Part shown: piece after piece, positions 1 to 8,563 of the stretch
Layout of the letters: every line of letters starts with the position of its first letter
How positions within the stretch are numbered: position 1 is the stretch's first letter
NCBI GenBank assembly: GCA_030601885.1
Contig: JAUWAU010000038.1
Span: 1-57,362 of the forward strand
Direction of reading: 5' to 3'
Length of the DNA stretch: 57,362 nucleotides
DNA from: Armatimonadota bacterium
Lineage (GTDB): Bacteria; Armatimonadota; Zipacnadia; JAUWAU01
Notes under the pieces: generated by a model
The model's database searches: none
The model's input: only the letters and a program-made list of their open reading frames with translations
Told to the model about the DNA's origin: nothing
Made by a program: the position numbers and the translations under genes

Positions 1-1065
1 GCCGCGAAGGGTGCGTCGCTCGATGAGCTTCGCGATTTCTGCAACGACAGCGGCATCCCGGCGAGGCGAGGCCGGTACTGGAGCACCTCCACCTGGAATT
101 CGCTTCTGCAGCCGCACGCACTCCTCAAGTACTGCGGCTATGGCGTCTGGAATGTGCACCGCAAGAACGGGACGAAGCGGCCGCCCTCCGAGTGGGTGAT
201 CGTGGAGAATGCACACGAGGCCCTCATTACCGAGGAGGAGGCCAAGGCCATCGCTGCCGCCCGCCAAAGCGGGAGGCGGAGGCGGTTTGATGTCGGCTAT
301 GCTACGAGCCGCAACTCACGGTATCTGCTCAGTGGCGGCCTCTTCAAGTGCGAGCGCTGTGGCAGCAACATGACGGGACTGCACAGGGATGGTCGAAGGT
401 ACTACGTGTGCGGCAGCCAGCCGTATCGGCGAGGCAAGGGATGCGGACCTGGTGTATACGTCCCACAGGCCCTGGTTGAGTCGGAGGTCATCGAGGGCCT
501 GAGCACGCTGTTGGGCAAGTGTGCAGACCCGAAGGGCTTCACGCGTCAAGTCAATGCTGAGCTTCGGCAAATGTGGGAAGAGTCCACGGGATACGACCCT
601 CGTGCGGTCAAGAAGCTCGAGGCCATTGACGGCAAGATCGCCAACATCCGCCGCGCCATCGAGGACGGACTCGAGGACGCAGCATGGGCCAATGGTCGGT
701 TGCAGCAACTGGTTCTGGAGCGGAAGGAGCTCGAACACGCGGCGAAGCGAGTCGGTGAGCCGCCTCAGATCAACGTGGAGACGGCGATCTCCTACAGACG
801 GCAGACTGAGAGGGTCTTGGCCCAAGGAGATCCAGCTGAACGGAAGGATATCATCCGTAAGTGGGTGGACGGAATAAAACTGGCCCCGGAGCGATACGAG
901 ATCGAGATCTCCTACCGCATTCCGGAGCCCGTTGTGAACGCTTTGGTAGCGCGGGCCCGCTTCGCAGCAGTTCATAACGTCCTGACGGCGTGGCTGGTTC
1001 GACGCTGGGCACTGCCCAGGAATGGCAGGCGACCAGGGGGAGGGGAGTGCTATCCCCCCCCGTGA
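1..1065 (+). CDS. Large serine recombinase, C-terminal part (5' truncated by window edge)
   Basis: The reading frame is open from base 1, so the start lies outside the window. What remains is the DNA-binding half of a large serine recombinase (integrase/transposon resolvase). First comes a Recombinase-domain segment with the usual pattern of tryptophans and 'YGVW' around residues 24-50. A zinc ribbon follows (CERC near residue 115, a second Cys pair around 'VCG...GCG'). After it comes a long charged helical stretch of the coiled-coil type that controls synapsis. The catalytic serine domain is not present here. These enzymes integrate or excise mobile elements by strand exchange at short att sites. 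The last ~30 codons run through a G/C-rich tract that is repeated elsewhere in the window (near 30.06 and 32.58 kb), so the natural C-terminus may have been altered. No att site could be identified. Family confidence is high; which element it moves is unknown. Confidence 0.88.
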   Translation, partial: AAKGASLDELRDFCNDSGIPARRGRYWSTSTWNSLLQPHALLKYCGYGVWNVHRKNGTKRPPSEWVIVENAHEALITEEEAKAIAAARQSGRRRRFDVGYATSRNSRYLLSGGLFKCERCGSNMTGLHRDGRRYYVCGSQPYRRGKGCGPGVYVPQALVESEVIEGLSTLLGKCADPKGFTRQVNAELRQMWEESTGYDPRAVKKLEAIDGKIANIRRAIEDGLEDAAWANGRLQQLVLERKELEHAAKRVGEPPQINVETAISYRRQTERVLAQGDPAERKDIIRKWVDGIKLAPERYEIEISYRIPEPVVNALVARARFAAVHNVLTAWLVRRWALPRNGRRPGGGECYPPP

Positions 1066-1137
1066 GAGCGCAACCGTGCAACCTGTATCCGGCATCAAGT
1101 GGCTTATCCCCGACGACGATGCCGGAATCTCCGCCGG

Positions 1138-1170
1138 ATAGCGTCATTAGCGTCACAGCATCACGGGCAC
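1138..1170 (+). repeat. AGCGTCAC-type short direct-repeat module, copy 1
   Basis: Contains TAGCGTCATTAGCGTCAC followed by a degenerate third unit and CGGGC. Closely similar modules occur at about 25761-25790 and 29753-29780, and an inverse-orientation version at about 26031-26060. The unit is an 8-10 bp direct repeat (AGCGTCAC plus a 1-2 base linker). Confidence 0.6.
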
Positions 1171-1856
1171 CCACGCATGCGGCTCCAGAGTGCGGCACAG
1201 GGAGTAACGTGGACGATGTACATCTTCCCTCGGTCGCAGGGGCTCGGCACGGGCTAATCGTGCGGCATCGGCTTAAGGTGGGCCGCGTGAGGGACGTCCG
1301 TGGCCGCCTCGTGGTCGGCGCGTGGTACTTTCCGTGCAAAACGGGCCCCATCACCTGCCAGTACGATGCTGAGACCTGGGCTGCGGATCTGCTCAGCGCT
1401 CGTTGGCACAACGGTGTCATACGCGAGTTCGGCGATGCCGTGATGCACTTCGGGCAGCCGGCGGAGCGCCTGCGGAACTGGCGGCGGTCCATCGACTTCC
1501 CCTGCGGGCTCTCCCCGTCCGCGATACGACCGGCCCCCACGCTCGCCCCCAGCACGAGGAACCCCATGTGCTCTGCCGCGATGACTGGACAGTTGAGTTC
1601 TCGGCCCTCGAGCTACGAGAGGTGCCCGCCGGGACGCCTTCGACACGACCCATCCCGGTGGCCCTACGACTATCTTCATGGACACTCCCGGCTGCGCCGC
1701 CGCATCGCCGCCATCCCGGCCCTGGCTCAGTGACACGACCTTCCTGTTGACACTGCCGGCTCGCCACTCCACCAGCAGCGACGCCGGAAGTGAGTCTTCC
1801 GTCACTTCACCGTGGCCAATTCGTCACGGAACGGCTATGCTACAGGAAGATCCGCC

Positions 1857-1871
1857 TGGCAGATTCGTTGT
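1857..1871 (+). promoter_or_regulatory. Possible sigma-54 (-24/-12) promoter, one mismatch
   Basis: TGGCAG-N5-TTGT has the -24 GG with the right spacing to a -12 element. The consensus is TGGCAC-N5-TTGC, and here the normally invariant -12 C is T. It lies about 70 bp before the first gene of an operon that encodes its own NtrC-type activator, which is why it is worth listing. The match could be chance. Confidence 0.28.
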
Positions 1872-1942
1872 AGACAGCTTCTGAGACCTTCCTGCAGTGG
1901 CTGTACCCAGCGAACGGACTCTTCGCCAACAAGGAGGTTACA

Positions 1943-2950
1943 ATGGGAACGGAACGCAGCCGCAAGAGAGCTTTCCTGATCCGCATCTTGGTCCTGGGCA
2001 TGATCGTATTCGGACTGGTGGGTTGCCGACGCCAGCCGGGTCAAGTGAGTGAGCCTTTCCGTATCACGATTAACACGTGGGTGGGATTCGCTCCCCTCTA
2101 CCTCGCCCAGGAGAAGGAGATGTTCGGCCAGCACGGGCTCAAGCAAGTGGAGATCGTCAAGATAGACGATGTCGGTGCCCGAAAAGCGTCGATGAAGGCC
2201 GGACGGATTGAGGGGTATGCGTCCAGTGTAGACAACTGGGCGCTGGACTCTGCTCAAGGGGTCACCGGGAAGATCGTTATAGCCTTCGATGAGTCCCATG
2301 GCGGGGACGGGATCGTGGCCAAGAAGAGCATCACACAACTGGCAGACCTTCGCGGGAAAACGATTGGCGTGCAACCCGGAATGCCCGGGCAGTTTCTCCT
2401 GTTTCACCTGCTGTCCGAGGCCGGCCTGACATCCGAAGATGTAAAGACCGTCGACATGGACTCGGACAAGGCCGGGGCCGCGTTCGTCGGCGGCAAGCTG
2501 GACGCTGCAGTCACCTGGGAGCCATGGCTCAGCAAGGCGGCATCCGCCGAAGGGCATGTGCTCGTGTCCACGAAGGATAACCCCGGCTTGATCGTAGACG
2601 TCCTAGTCGCGCCCGAGGACGTACTGAAAGACCGCCCCGGGGATGTCATTGCAGTGATGAAGGCATGGTGTGACGCGTTGGACTACTGGAAGACCCACAA
2701 GGATGAGTCCGCCGAGATAATGGCCAAGGCCCTGGGCTTGCCGAGCGCTGACTTCAGCGCCATGTGCGAGGGGGTCCGGCACTTTGGACTCGCGGAGAAC
2801 CGCTCATATTTCGGCACGACCAGCAACCCCGGCCCGATCTATTCGGTTTTCGATTCCGCTGGCCAAATATGGGCGGCCCAGGGAATCATCGAGACGCCCA
2901 CGAAGGCACTCGACGCCATTCATCCAGGGCTGCTTGAGCAGATACGCTGA
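1943..2950 (+). CDS. ABC transporter substrate-binding lipoprotein, NitT/TauT/THI5 type
   Basis: 335 residues. The N-terminus is a lipoprotein signal: basic residues, a hydrophobic stretch, then LVGC with the lipid-anchored Cys at about residue 28. The mature part reads like the SsuA/THI5/NMT1 family, with 'INTWVGFAPLYLAQEKEMF' near the start and 'LRGKTIGVQPG' in the middle hinge region. This family captures sulfonates, nitrate/cyanate, thiamine pyrimidine precursors and similar small ligands and passes them to a permease. A strong ribosome site (AAGGAGG) sits just before ATG 1943. It opens a tight operon with permease and ATPase genes downstream. The actual ligand cannot be read from sequence; the nucleoside hydrolase later in the train makes a pyrimidine-like ligand conceivable, but that is inference. 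Confidence 0.88.
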   Translation: MGTERSRKRAFLIRILVLGMIVFGLVGCRRQPGQVSEPFRITINTWVGFAPLYLAQEKEMFGQHGLKQVEIVKIDDVGARKASMKAGRIEGYASSVDNWALDSAQGVTGKIVIAFDESHGGDGIVAKKSITQLADLRGKTIGVQPGMPGQFLLFHLLSEAGLTSEDVKTVDMDSDKAGAAFVGGKLDAAVTWEPWLSKAASAEGHVLVSTKDNPGLIVDVLVAPEDVLKDRPGDVIAVMKAWCDALDYWKTHKDESAEIMAKALGLPSADFSAMCEGVRHFGLAENRSYFGTTSNPGPIYSVFDSAGQIWAAQGIIETPTKALDAIHPGLLEQIR

Positions 2951-2967
2951 CACCCGGAGGCCCAGGC

Positions 2968-3870
2968 ATGCTGCGGCTAGCGTGTTCGGATCTGACGGGC
3001 TACTGCCCTTTCCACGTTGCGGCCGACCTTGGCCTATGGCGTGATGCCGAGGTAGTATTCCGGCACCGCGTTCCCTCCCGTGACAGAGACCGTATGTTTG
3101 CTCAAGGCAAAGTCGATCTGAAGACCACGTCTCTTCACGCCTTCGTCGCCCGACCGGACTCCGGCAAGATAGTGGCGCCCCTATTGGCAGTGGCGCCGCC
3201 AGGAATTGAACGATTGGTGCTAGGCCCGCGCTGTCAGGATCTGCAATCACTCGAATCAGCACGCATCGTCTATCTGCCGGGCGACCTGGAACACTTCTAC
3301 CTATACTACTTCTTCAGGCACTTGGGTGCCCCATGGCCACCAGCAGAACGTCGAATCGAAGTCGACGACCGTCGCACGATGCTTGACCTCTTCCGCCGAC
3401 GAGAGGCTGACGTTTGCATTACTTATGGGGAAGGCCTTGCAGCGCTTGGCCGAGCTCCCAACACAGTTGTGCACAATCTGCCCTATGAAGCACCCGTCTT
3501 CCTCGCCACCCTAGTGGTGTCGAGCGGCGCACTCGAGTGCCAACCAACTGATGTCCGCGCCCTCGTCGAAGGCTACTTCGAGGCCGTGGAGGCGCTCTCG
3601 GGGCGACTGGGGACGAGCAAGCAAGAAGATGCGCGACTAGCGGTCTTGCGGCACTACGGGGGGCCCTGGAATAGGATTGAGGAACAGCTTAGCGGCTATG
3701 CTATCCTCTCTCGCGATCAGGCTCTGTCTGTGCTGCGCGGCACGACCGACCCGAGCATGGCACAAAGAATAGGGGAATGCGCTCGCATATGGCAGGAACT
3801 CGGAGTCATCACGTCGCTGCCTGATCCCTCGACTCTGTTTGAAGACATTCTAAGCAGCACCGAAGGATGA
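2968..3870 (+). CDS. Second substrate-binding-protein-like gene, no signal peptide
   Basis: 300 residues starting at ATG 2968 with GGAGG 7 bases before it. The start has no signal peptide: MLRLACSDLTGY leads straight into an SsuA/THI5-like beta-alpha fold ('FHVAADLGLWRDAEVVFRHR'). A second lobe carries 'LESARIVYLPGD' and 'LFRRREADVCITYGEG'. The general layout is that of the THI5/NMT1 fold, but more divergent than the gene upstream. Without a signal it should stay in the cytoplasm, so it may sense the imported ligand or be a THI5-like protein rather than a transporter part. The C-terminal third is helical. It lies between the lipoprotein and the permease with 17- and 28-base gaps, so it is co-expressed. 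Fold assignment is moderate; function is unknown. Confidence 0.65.
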   Translation: MLRLACSDLTGYCPFHVAADLGLWRDAEVVFRHRVPSRDRDRMFAQGKVDLKTTSLHAFVARPDSGKIVAPLLAVAPPGIERLVLGPRCQDLQSLESARIVYLPGDLEHFYLYYFFRHLGAPWPPAERRIEVDDRRTMLDLFRRREADVCITYGEGLAALGRAPNTVVHNLPYEAPVFLATLVVSSGALECQPTDVRALVEGYFEAVEALSGRLGTSKQEDARLAVLRHYGGPWNRIEEQLSGYAILSRDQALSVLRGTTDPSMAQRIGECARIWQELGVITSLPDPSTLFEDILSSTEG

Positions 3871-3898
3871 ACGCGACCGCTGCGAACCGGATTATGAT

Positions 3899-4777
3899 AT
3901 GTCTAGTCAAGCAAAGCACCCTCCAGCCCTGACCCCTCGCGAGGGGAGCAGCGCGGCAGGGCCGCCAGTCCAACGGAGGCCTCGTAGGCGACGCCTTGGC
4001 TTCCTTGAGCCGAAGGGCCAAATCGCCCGTCGTACGTATCTCGCCATTGCAGCCGCCGCCTTCGGCCTGATCGCCATCGCATGGTGTGTGGCGACCTATG
4101 GCGGATTTACCAAGCCCTTCTTCTTGCCCGCCCCGACAGATGTAGCACGAGCCGCAGTGCGTCTGTTTACCGAATTCGGTCTCCTAACGGATATGCGGGA
4201 CAGCTTCTATCGCGTGGGAATGGGCTTCTTGATCTCGGTTGCCCTAGCCGTGCCATTGGGCATTCTCATGGGCACGTTCAAGCAAGTCGAGGCATTCGTC
4301 GAGCCCGTGAATGACTTCATCCGGTACATGCCCGTCCCCGCGTTCATCCCTCTGCTCATCCTTTGGGTAGGCATTGGGAACAGCAGTCAGATCTCTCTCA
4401 TCTTCATAGGGACTTTCTTCCAGTTGGTCATTCTGGTCTCGGATGCGACCGCGCACTGCCCCAAGGAGTACCTCGAGGTCTCCTATACGGTGGGCGCCAG
4501 CAGGCTAGCGGTGCTGCATAGGGTCATTCTGCCCTACACCATGCCAATGGTGTTCGACAACGTCCGTGTGGCGTTCGGATGGGCCTGGTCGTACCTGCTT
4601 CTCGCCGAGATCGTCGGTGCCAACACTGGGTTGGGCCACATGATCATGGAATCGCAGCGGTTCTTGCGCACGGACAATGTGATCGCAGGAGTATTGATCA
4701 TCGGAGTCATCGGGCTCATCATTGACTTCACCTTCAAAGGAGCCTATCGGGTCTTGTTCCGATGGACAGAAAAGTGA
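3899..4777 (+). CDS. ABC transporter permease, NitT/TauT type
   Basis: 292 residues. A polar, Arg/Pro-rich N-terminal tail of about 40 residues is followed by about six membrane helices. The cytoplasmic EAA loop that docks onto the ATPase is visible as 'EVSYTVGASRLAVLHRVILP', with the conserved Gly-Ala-Ser and the distal proline. The pattern 'PFFLPAPTDVARA' before the second helix is typical of SsuC/TauC/NrtB permeases. ATG 3899 has no clear Shine-Dalgarno, so translation may depend on coupling. The last 16 bases overlap the preferred upstream start of the ATPase gene. It forms the membrane channel of the importer together with the flanking genes. Confidence 0.93.
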   Translation: MSSQAKHPPALTPREGSSAAGPPVQRRPRRRRLGFLEPKGQIARRTYLAIAAAAFGLIAIAWCVATYGGFTKPFFLPAPTDVARAAVRLFTEFGLLTDMRDSFYRVGMGFLISVALAVPLGILMGTFKQVEAFVEPVNDFIRYMPVPAFIPLLILWVGIGNSSQISLIFIGTFFQLVILVSDATAHCPKEYLEVSYTVGASRLAVLHRVILPYTMPMVFDNVRVAFGWAWSYLLLAEIVGANTGLGHMIMESQRFLRTDNVIAGVLIIGVIGLIIDFTFKGAYRVLFRWTEK

Positions 4778-5607
4778 CCGAGATGGCTCTGGTCAACCAG
4801 ACGGCTTTAGGGCAGCCCAAGCTCGTGGCAAGCGGGCTTCGCAAGGTATTCTCGCGTGACGGACTGTCGATCATTGCCGTGGAGGAGTTCAGCTTCTCCG
4901 TGGCCCCCAACGAATTCGTCGTCATTCTCGGCCCCTCAGGATGCGGCAAGACTACGATCCTCCGGATGATCGCGGGGCTTGAAGTCGCGACCGGAGGGGA
5001 GATAATGGTCGATGGTGCTCCCATAGATGGCCCGGGCCCCGACCGGGGCATGGTCTTCCAATCGTATACCTCCTTCCCCTGGATGACGGTGAAGCAGAAC
5101 GTGATGTTCGGACTTCGGTTCCGGCGTGACCTACCCAGGACCGAATGGGACGCTCAGGGCAACTACTACGTCGAACTGGTCGGCCTCAAGGAATTCGCCA
5201 ACGCATATCCTAAGCATCTCTCGGGCGGGATGCGTCAGCGGGTTGCAATTGCCCGGACCCTCGCAGCAAATCCGGAAGTCCTTCTCATGGATGAGCCCTT
5301 CGGAGCACTGGACTCCCAGACTCGCGGCCTGATGCAGGAGGAGTTGCTCAACATACAGGACCAGCACCACACGGCGGTTGTCTTCGTTACCCACGACGTC
5401 GAGGAGGCCATCTTCCTCGCGGACAGGGTAATCGTCAGCACTGCGCGACCCGCCCGAGTGCACCAAGTGGTAGATGTGGCGGGGACCCTGCCGCGGCCGC
5501 GGGACCCCACTCTCAAATTCAGCAGGGAGTTCACTGACCTCAAAGCACGTGTCCATGCCTTGATCCACAGCGAAGCCATTGCGGCCCAGTGGGACTCAAG
5601 GACATGA
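4762..5607 (+). CDS. ABC transporter ATPase, NitT/TauT type
   Basis: 281 residues. Nucleotide-binding signatures are all present: Walker A GPSGCGKTT, Q-loop in 'MVFQSYTSFPWMTV', signature LSGGMRQRVAIART, Walker B VLLMDEP followed by 'FGALD', and the switch histidine in 'VFVTHDVEEA'. This is the standard SsuB/TauB/NrtD arrangement. It powers import through the permease encoded just upstream. ATG 4762 overlaps the permease end; ATG 4783 (seven codons later) is an equally possible start. The stop overlaps the next gene's ATG at 5604 (ATGA), which implies translational coupling to the methyltransferase. Confidence 0.94.
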   Translation: MDRKVTEMALVNQTALGQPKLVASGLRKVFSRDGLSIIAVEEFSFSVAPNEFVVILGPSGCGKTTILRMIAGLEVATGGEIMVDGAPIDGPGPDRGMVFQSYTSFPWMTVKQNVMFGLRFRRDLPRTEWDAQGNYYVELVGLKEFANAYPKHLSGGMRQRVAIARTLAANPEVLLMDEPFGALDSQTRGLMQEELLNIQDQHHTAVVFVTHDVEEAIFLADRVIVSTARPARVHQVVDVAGTLPRPRDPTLKFSREFTDLKARVHALIHSEAIAAQWDSRT

Positions 5608-6758
5608 TCGCGCCGCTTCAAACTAGCCAAATAGACCGTGTGCGCGACGCGCTGGCGACTGTGCGGCGTGACAGCCCGGCACGGTTTCGTTCGGTCTTCA
5701 CGCTGGGAGAGGGGTGGGAGGCCTGCGCAGACGAGAACCTCGATGGTGCAGCCGACGCGTTAGCCGCAGCCCGCCTGATGAAGAGACATAAGGATGGCCT
5801 CCTACGGTCGCGCTTCATGGTGCGCCGATTCCAGGGCCGCTGGCTGATCACGGACTTCCCATGGCGGCGCGGTATTGACTCGGCCTTTCCGCTCTATCCG
5901 GAGAGCGAGTACTTCGTGCGGCACATGCAGGTCCCAGATGGCGCCGAAGTTCTCGACCTGTGCACTGGCAGCGGGATCTATGCCATATTCGCGGCCGAAC
6001 GGGCCAGGCACGTGGTGGCCGTGGACATCAACCCCCGGGCTCTGGCCCTGGCCAAGCTCAACTTGGCTCTCAATGGCGTTGCGGATCGGGTTGAGCTGCG
6101 ACAAGGTGACCTGTACGGGCCGGTCGCCGGTGAACGATTTGACTACATCTGCGCCAACCCACCCTTCGAGCCCGTGCCCCCCGGCATCGAATACTACCTG
6201 CACTCAGATGGCGGTTCGGACGGCCTTGCGGTAGTCCGGCGCCTGCTCGCGGGGATCGCCGAACATCTGTGCAAGCGCGGCGTTCTTGAGATGGTCAGTT
6301 TCAGCCTCGGGGCCGCCGGCCGCCTGCTACTGACCGACACAGTGAGGGTGCCCCCGGGCTTTGCCGGCTGCGCCCGTGTTCTTGCCGGGCCGGCTTCGCT
6401 CCGCGAGTTTGCGGGGCGCTTCCGCCGGTGGCCGGGTGGCGACGTGGACGCCTGGCTCGCCCAGCACGAGCGCGCAAGACTCGTGGAGCTCTACGTGCTA
6501 TTTCTGCGTTGCCAGGCTGCAGCAGGAGCGACAGTCTCGATGTCGAATTGGGTAGTAGAGGCGTCACGCGCGGAGGAGCTGTCAAGATGGACGGAGCCAA
6601 CTCCTGGGTCAACGTCTATAGACAGATGGATCTGCGACGGGTCTGGAAACAGGAGCCCGTGGCTGTCGCACTCGTCGTCCTGCTCGGGCTCGGATGGCTC
6701 CTTTCCCTGCTCTCTCCCGCTCCCCCGTGGCTCAGGGAGCTGCTTCTGGTCTTGCTGA
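5604..6758 (+). CDS. Class I SAM-dependent methyltransferase with NPPF motif
   Basis: 384 residues from the ATG at 5604, which overlaps the ATPase stop as ATGA. SAM motif I is 'VLDLCTGSGIYAIFAAE', and motif II follows as 'VVAVDINPRAL'. NPPF is seen in 'YICANPPFEPVPPG', the signature of N-methyltransferases acting on glutamine, adenine, cytosine or guanine amino groups. An N-terminal domain of about 100 residues precedes the catalytic core, as in HemK/PrmC- and RlmG-like proteins. The substrate is unknown. The reading frame runs about 170 bases into the next gene, so the last ~57 residues (low-complexity Ser/Gly/Trp) are probably not an evolved domain. A lost stop codon or a frameshift near 6540-6590 is likely. 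Confidence 0.8.
   Translation: MIAPLQTSQIDRVRDALATVRRDSPARFRSVFTLGEGWEACADENLDGAADALAAARLMKRHKDGLLRSRFMVRRFQGRWLITDFPWRRGIDSAFPLYPESEYFVRHMQVPDGAEVLDLCTGSGIYAIFAAERARHVVAVDINPRALALAKLNLALNGVADRVELRQGDLYGPVAGERFDYICANPPFEPVPPGIEYYLHSDGGSDGLAVVRRLLAGIAEHLCKRGVLEMVSFSLGAAGRLLLTDTVRVPPGFAGCARVLAGPASLREFAGRFRRWPGGDVDAWLAQHERARLVELYVLFLRCQAAAGATVSMSNWVVEASRAEELSRWTEPTPGSTSIDRWICDGSGNRSPWLSHSSSCSGSDGSFPCSLPLPRGSGSCFWSC
6571..6578 (+). promoter_or_regulatory. Ribosome binding site that decides the kinase-like gene start
   Basis: CGGAGGAG lies 8 bases before ATG 6587. The open frame extends upstream to 6428, but this site argues for translation beginning at 6587, inside the tail of the methyltransferase gene. 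Confidence 0.7.
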
Positions 6759-8563
6759 TCCTCGTTGGCATCTCCGCCGGGCTCTTGCGCAGGACTCAGT
6801 TTCAGCCTTTGCTTGCGGGTCTGACCCGACTGGATGAAGACGACGGGCCCGTCCGGGCCCTTGCATTCTGGCTTGACGTCCTCCTGTGCGTGGGTGCCCT
6901 GCGGGCCACTCAGTTGGCCGAGGTCTCGGGCACGCTGTGGGGTCGCCCGGAGCTTCTCGTCATACCGGCGACAATCGCTCTGTTGCTGATGATATACGTG
7001 GCGACTGTAGCATGGCTTCTCCGCCGACGCGTGGGCGATGCGGGTGACAAACCTTCGGCAGACCGCGCCCAAGCCGCAGACCAAGCCTTTGAGGACCTGG
7101 AGCCTTGGCTGACGGTGGTTGACACCGCACTGTGGGCAGCAATTGTCGTGACTGCCGCACCAGACGGTCTGCCCTTCATGGCGCTGTTCCTCTTCTCAGC
7201 GCTGCACACTTTCGATGCCTACATCGAATATGCCACGAGCACCAGCGCGGCCGGCCGACGGAACTTGTGGGTGGCACTGCTTCATTGGCGACCGCCCGCC
7301 AAACTTCGTACATGGATGCTGCTGGCTGGTGGCGGACTCACGGCTGTGCTGCACCAGCGCGTGTCAAGCTCTACACTGGGCCCGTGGCTTTGGGGCACGG
7401 TGCCTTCTCCACCGGTTGAGGGTGGACCCGTGTACGTCCTGATGGCGACGGTTGGACTGTACGTGGTGCTTGCGTGGCGGTACGCGGAGGAGTGGGGAGT
7501 CAAGCGTAAGGCCGCAGAGCGAGGAGCGCAGAAGGCGGAGCGGGCCTTACAGGCCCTGAGCGAGCGCAACGACTACTTCCACAGGTTCATGCACAACGTG
7601 TCCCACGACGCCCAGATGCTGCTTGAAGCTCTGCGTGCCACTGAGGAGTGCGACATCGCAAGTTCGCAGTTCGGACATCGTTGGCGTGTACTGGGCCCTT
7701 CGGTCCGATTGTTCGCGCAGGAAGCGCAACTGGGGTATGCTGTGTCCTTCGCGCGCCAGCTGGATTACCGCGTCAGGGCTGTTGCCGACGCAAGCACTGA
7801 CAAGCGCGCCCGCACTTGCCCGCCCCGCATGCTCCACGCGAGTGCTGAGACACTCATCCAACCCGCCTTGGTGTCAGGTGGGGACTACGGGTACGTGAGC
7901 ATCGCCCCGGGGGCTCGTTCGCTTGTCTACGGCAGTTCCTCACACACCGGGCCAACCGGCGAGTGCGGCCTCCCAGAACGAGTCAGGAATGTCGTAGCTG
8001 GTATGATCACAGAAGAGCTCTCCCCGGGCTGTCTGCGTTTTGTGCGTACTCCCGGCACGAGCGGAGACGGTCTCCAGCAGCAGGCGATGCGCGACCGCGA
8101 GAACAGGGACTTCGCGCATCTCCGTGGTGGATTCGCGAGTTGCATGAACGAGCTGCTCCGGAATGCCCTGGCCCGCCTCCCTGGCCAACGCGGTGCGGGA
8201 CCAGGCAGCTTCGGGCGCCCGATTGCCATGGGCACAAGACGCATAGCCGACGGTGGCGGCTCCTTTGTCGTCTTCTTCGTAGCGTCATGTGGCAGGACGC
8301 CGGAGCGGGACCCTCTAGATGAGAAGGAGCAGTCGGGCCTTCGCGCATGCCAGGTCTTTGCCGGCCTACTAGCCAATTGGCAGTTCTTCGCGACCCTGTT
8401 TCCCAACGAGCAGGGCAAGGCGGAGATCGAGGACAGAGCGGAACGGATCGCGACCAAGCTCGCCTTATCTCCGCAATACTCATATCTAGCAGGCTTCCAG
8501 ATCTTGCTGTCAGAGGAGGGCACGGATGGTCGATCGGGTTGCGGTCGTGTGGCTGGACAATGA
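6587..8563 (+). CDS. Membrane sensor with divergent histidine-kinase core
   Basis: 658 residues. The N-terminal half has roughly seven hydrophobic segments between residues 25 and 300 (for example 'LLLVLLILVGISAGLL' and 'LLVIPATIALLLMIYV'), followed by a short coiled coil. A DHp-like phosphoacceptor helix reads 'FMHNVSHDAQMLLEAL', with His340-Asp341 in the H-box position. Far downstream an N-box is visible: 'CMNELLRNALARL' with Asn521 and Asn526. The following ATP-binding region is poor: no DxGxG or GxGxG lid motif is evident ('VVFFVASCGRTP' sits where D-G-G would be). It may be an inactive or highly divergent kinase. Neighbours encode a receiver protein and an NtrC-type regulator, supporting a signalling role. 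It overlaps the next gene by 38 bases. Confidence 0.72.
   Translation: MDGANSWVNVYRQMDLRRVWKQEPVAVALVVLLGLGWLLSLLSPAPPWLRELLLVLLILVGISAGLLRRTQFQPLLAGLTRLDEDDGPVRALAFWLDVLLCVGALRATQLAEVSGTLWGRPELLVIPATIALLLMIYVATVAWLLRRRVGDAGDKPSADRAQAADQAFEDLEPWLTVVDTALWAAIVVTAAPDGLPFMALFLFSALHTFDAYIEYATSTSAAGRRNLWVALLHWRPPAKLRTWMLLAGGGLTAVLHQRVSSSTLGPWLWGTVPSPPVEGGPVYVLMATVGLYVVLAWRYAEEWGVKRKAAERGAQKAERALQALSERNDYFHRFMHNVSHDAQMLLEALRATEECDIASSQFGHRWRVLGPSVRLFAQEAQLGYAVSFARQLDYRVRAVADASTDKRARTCPPRMLHASAETLIQPALVSGGDYGYVSIAPGARSLVYGSSSHTGPTGECGLPERVRNVVAGMITEELSPGCLRFVRTPGTSGDGLQQQAMRDRENRDFAHLRGGFASCMNELLRNALARLPGQRGAGPGSFGRPIAMGTRRIADGGGSFVVFFVASCGRTPERDPLDEKEQSGLRACQVFAGLLANWQFFATLFPNEQGKAEIEDRAERIATKLALSPQYSYLAGFQILLSEEGTDGRSGCGRVAGQ

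Larger units (their letters stand above)
1066..1942. other. Gene-poor stretch between recombinase and ABC operon
   Basis: About 880 bp with several mutually overlapping open frames on both strands, none with a recognisable domain or good ribosome site. It contains copies of two short dispersed modules (1031-1085 and 1138-1170). A sigma-54-like promoter candidate sits at the right end. I see no confident gene. Confidence 0.5.

Noticed and set aside
990..1805. Overlapping 180-250 codon frames on both strands after the recombinase
   Set aside because: No domain, no ribosome site, and composition typical of non-coding GC-rich DNA with repeat modules.
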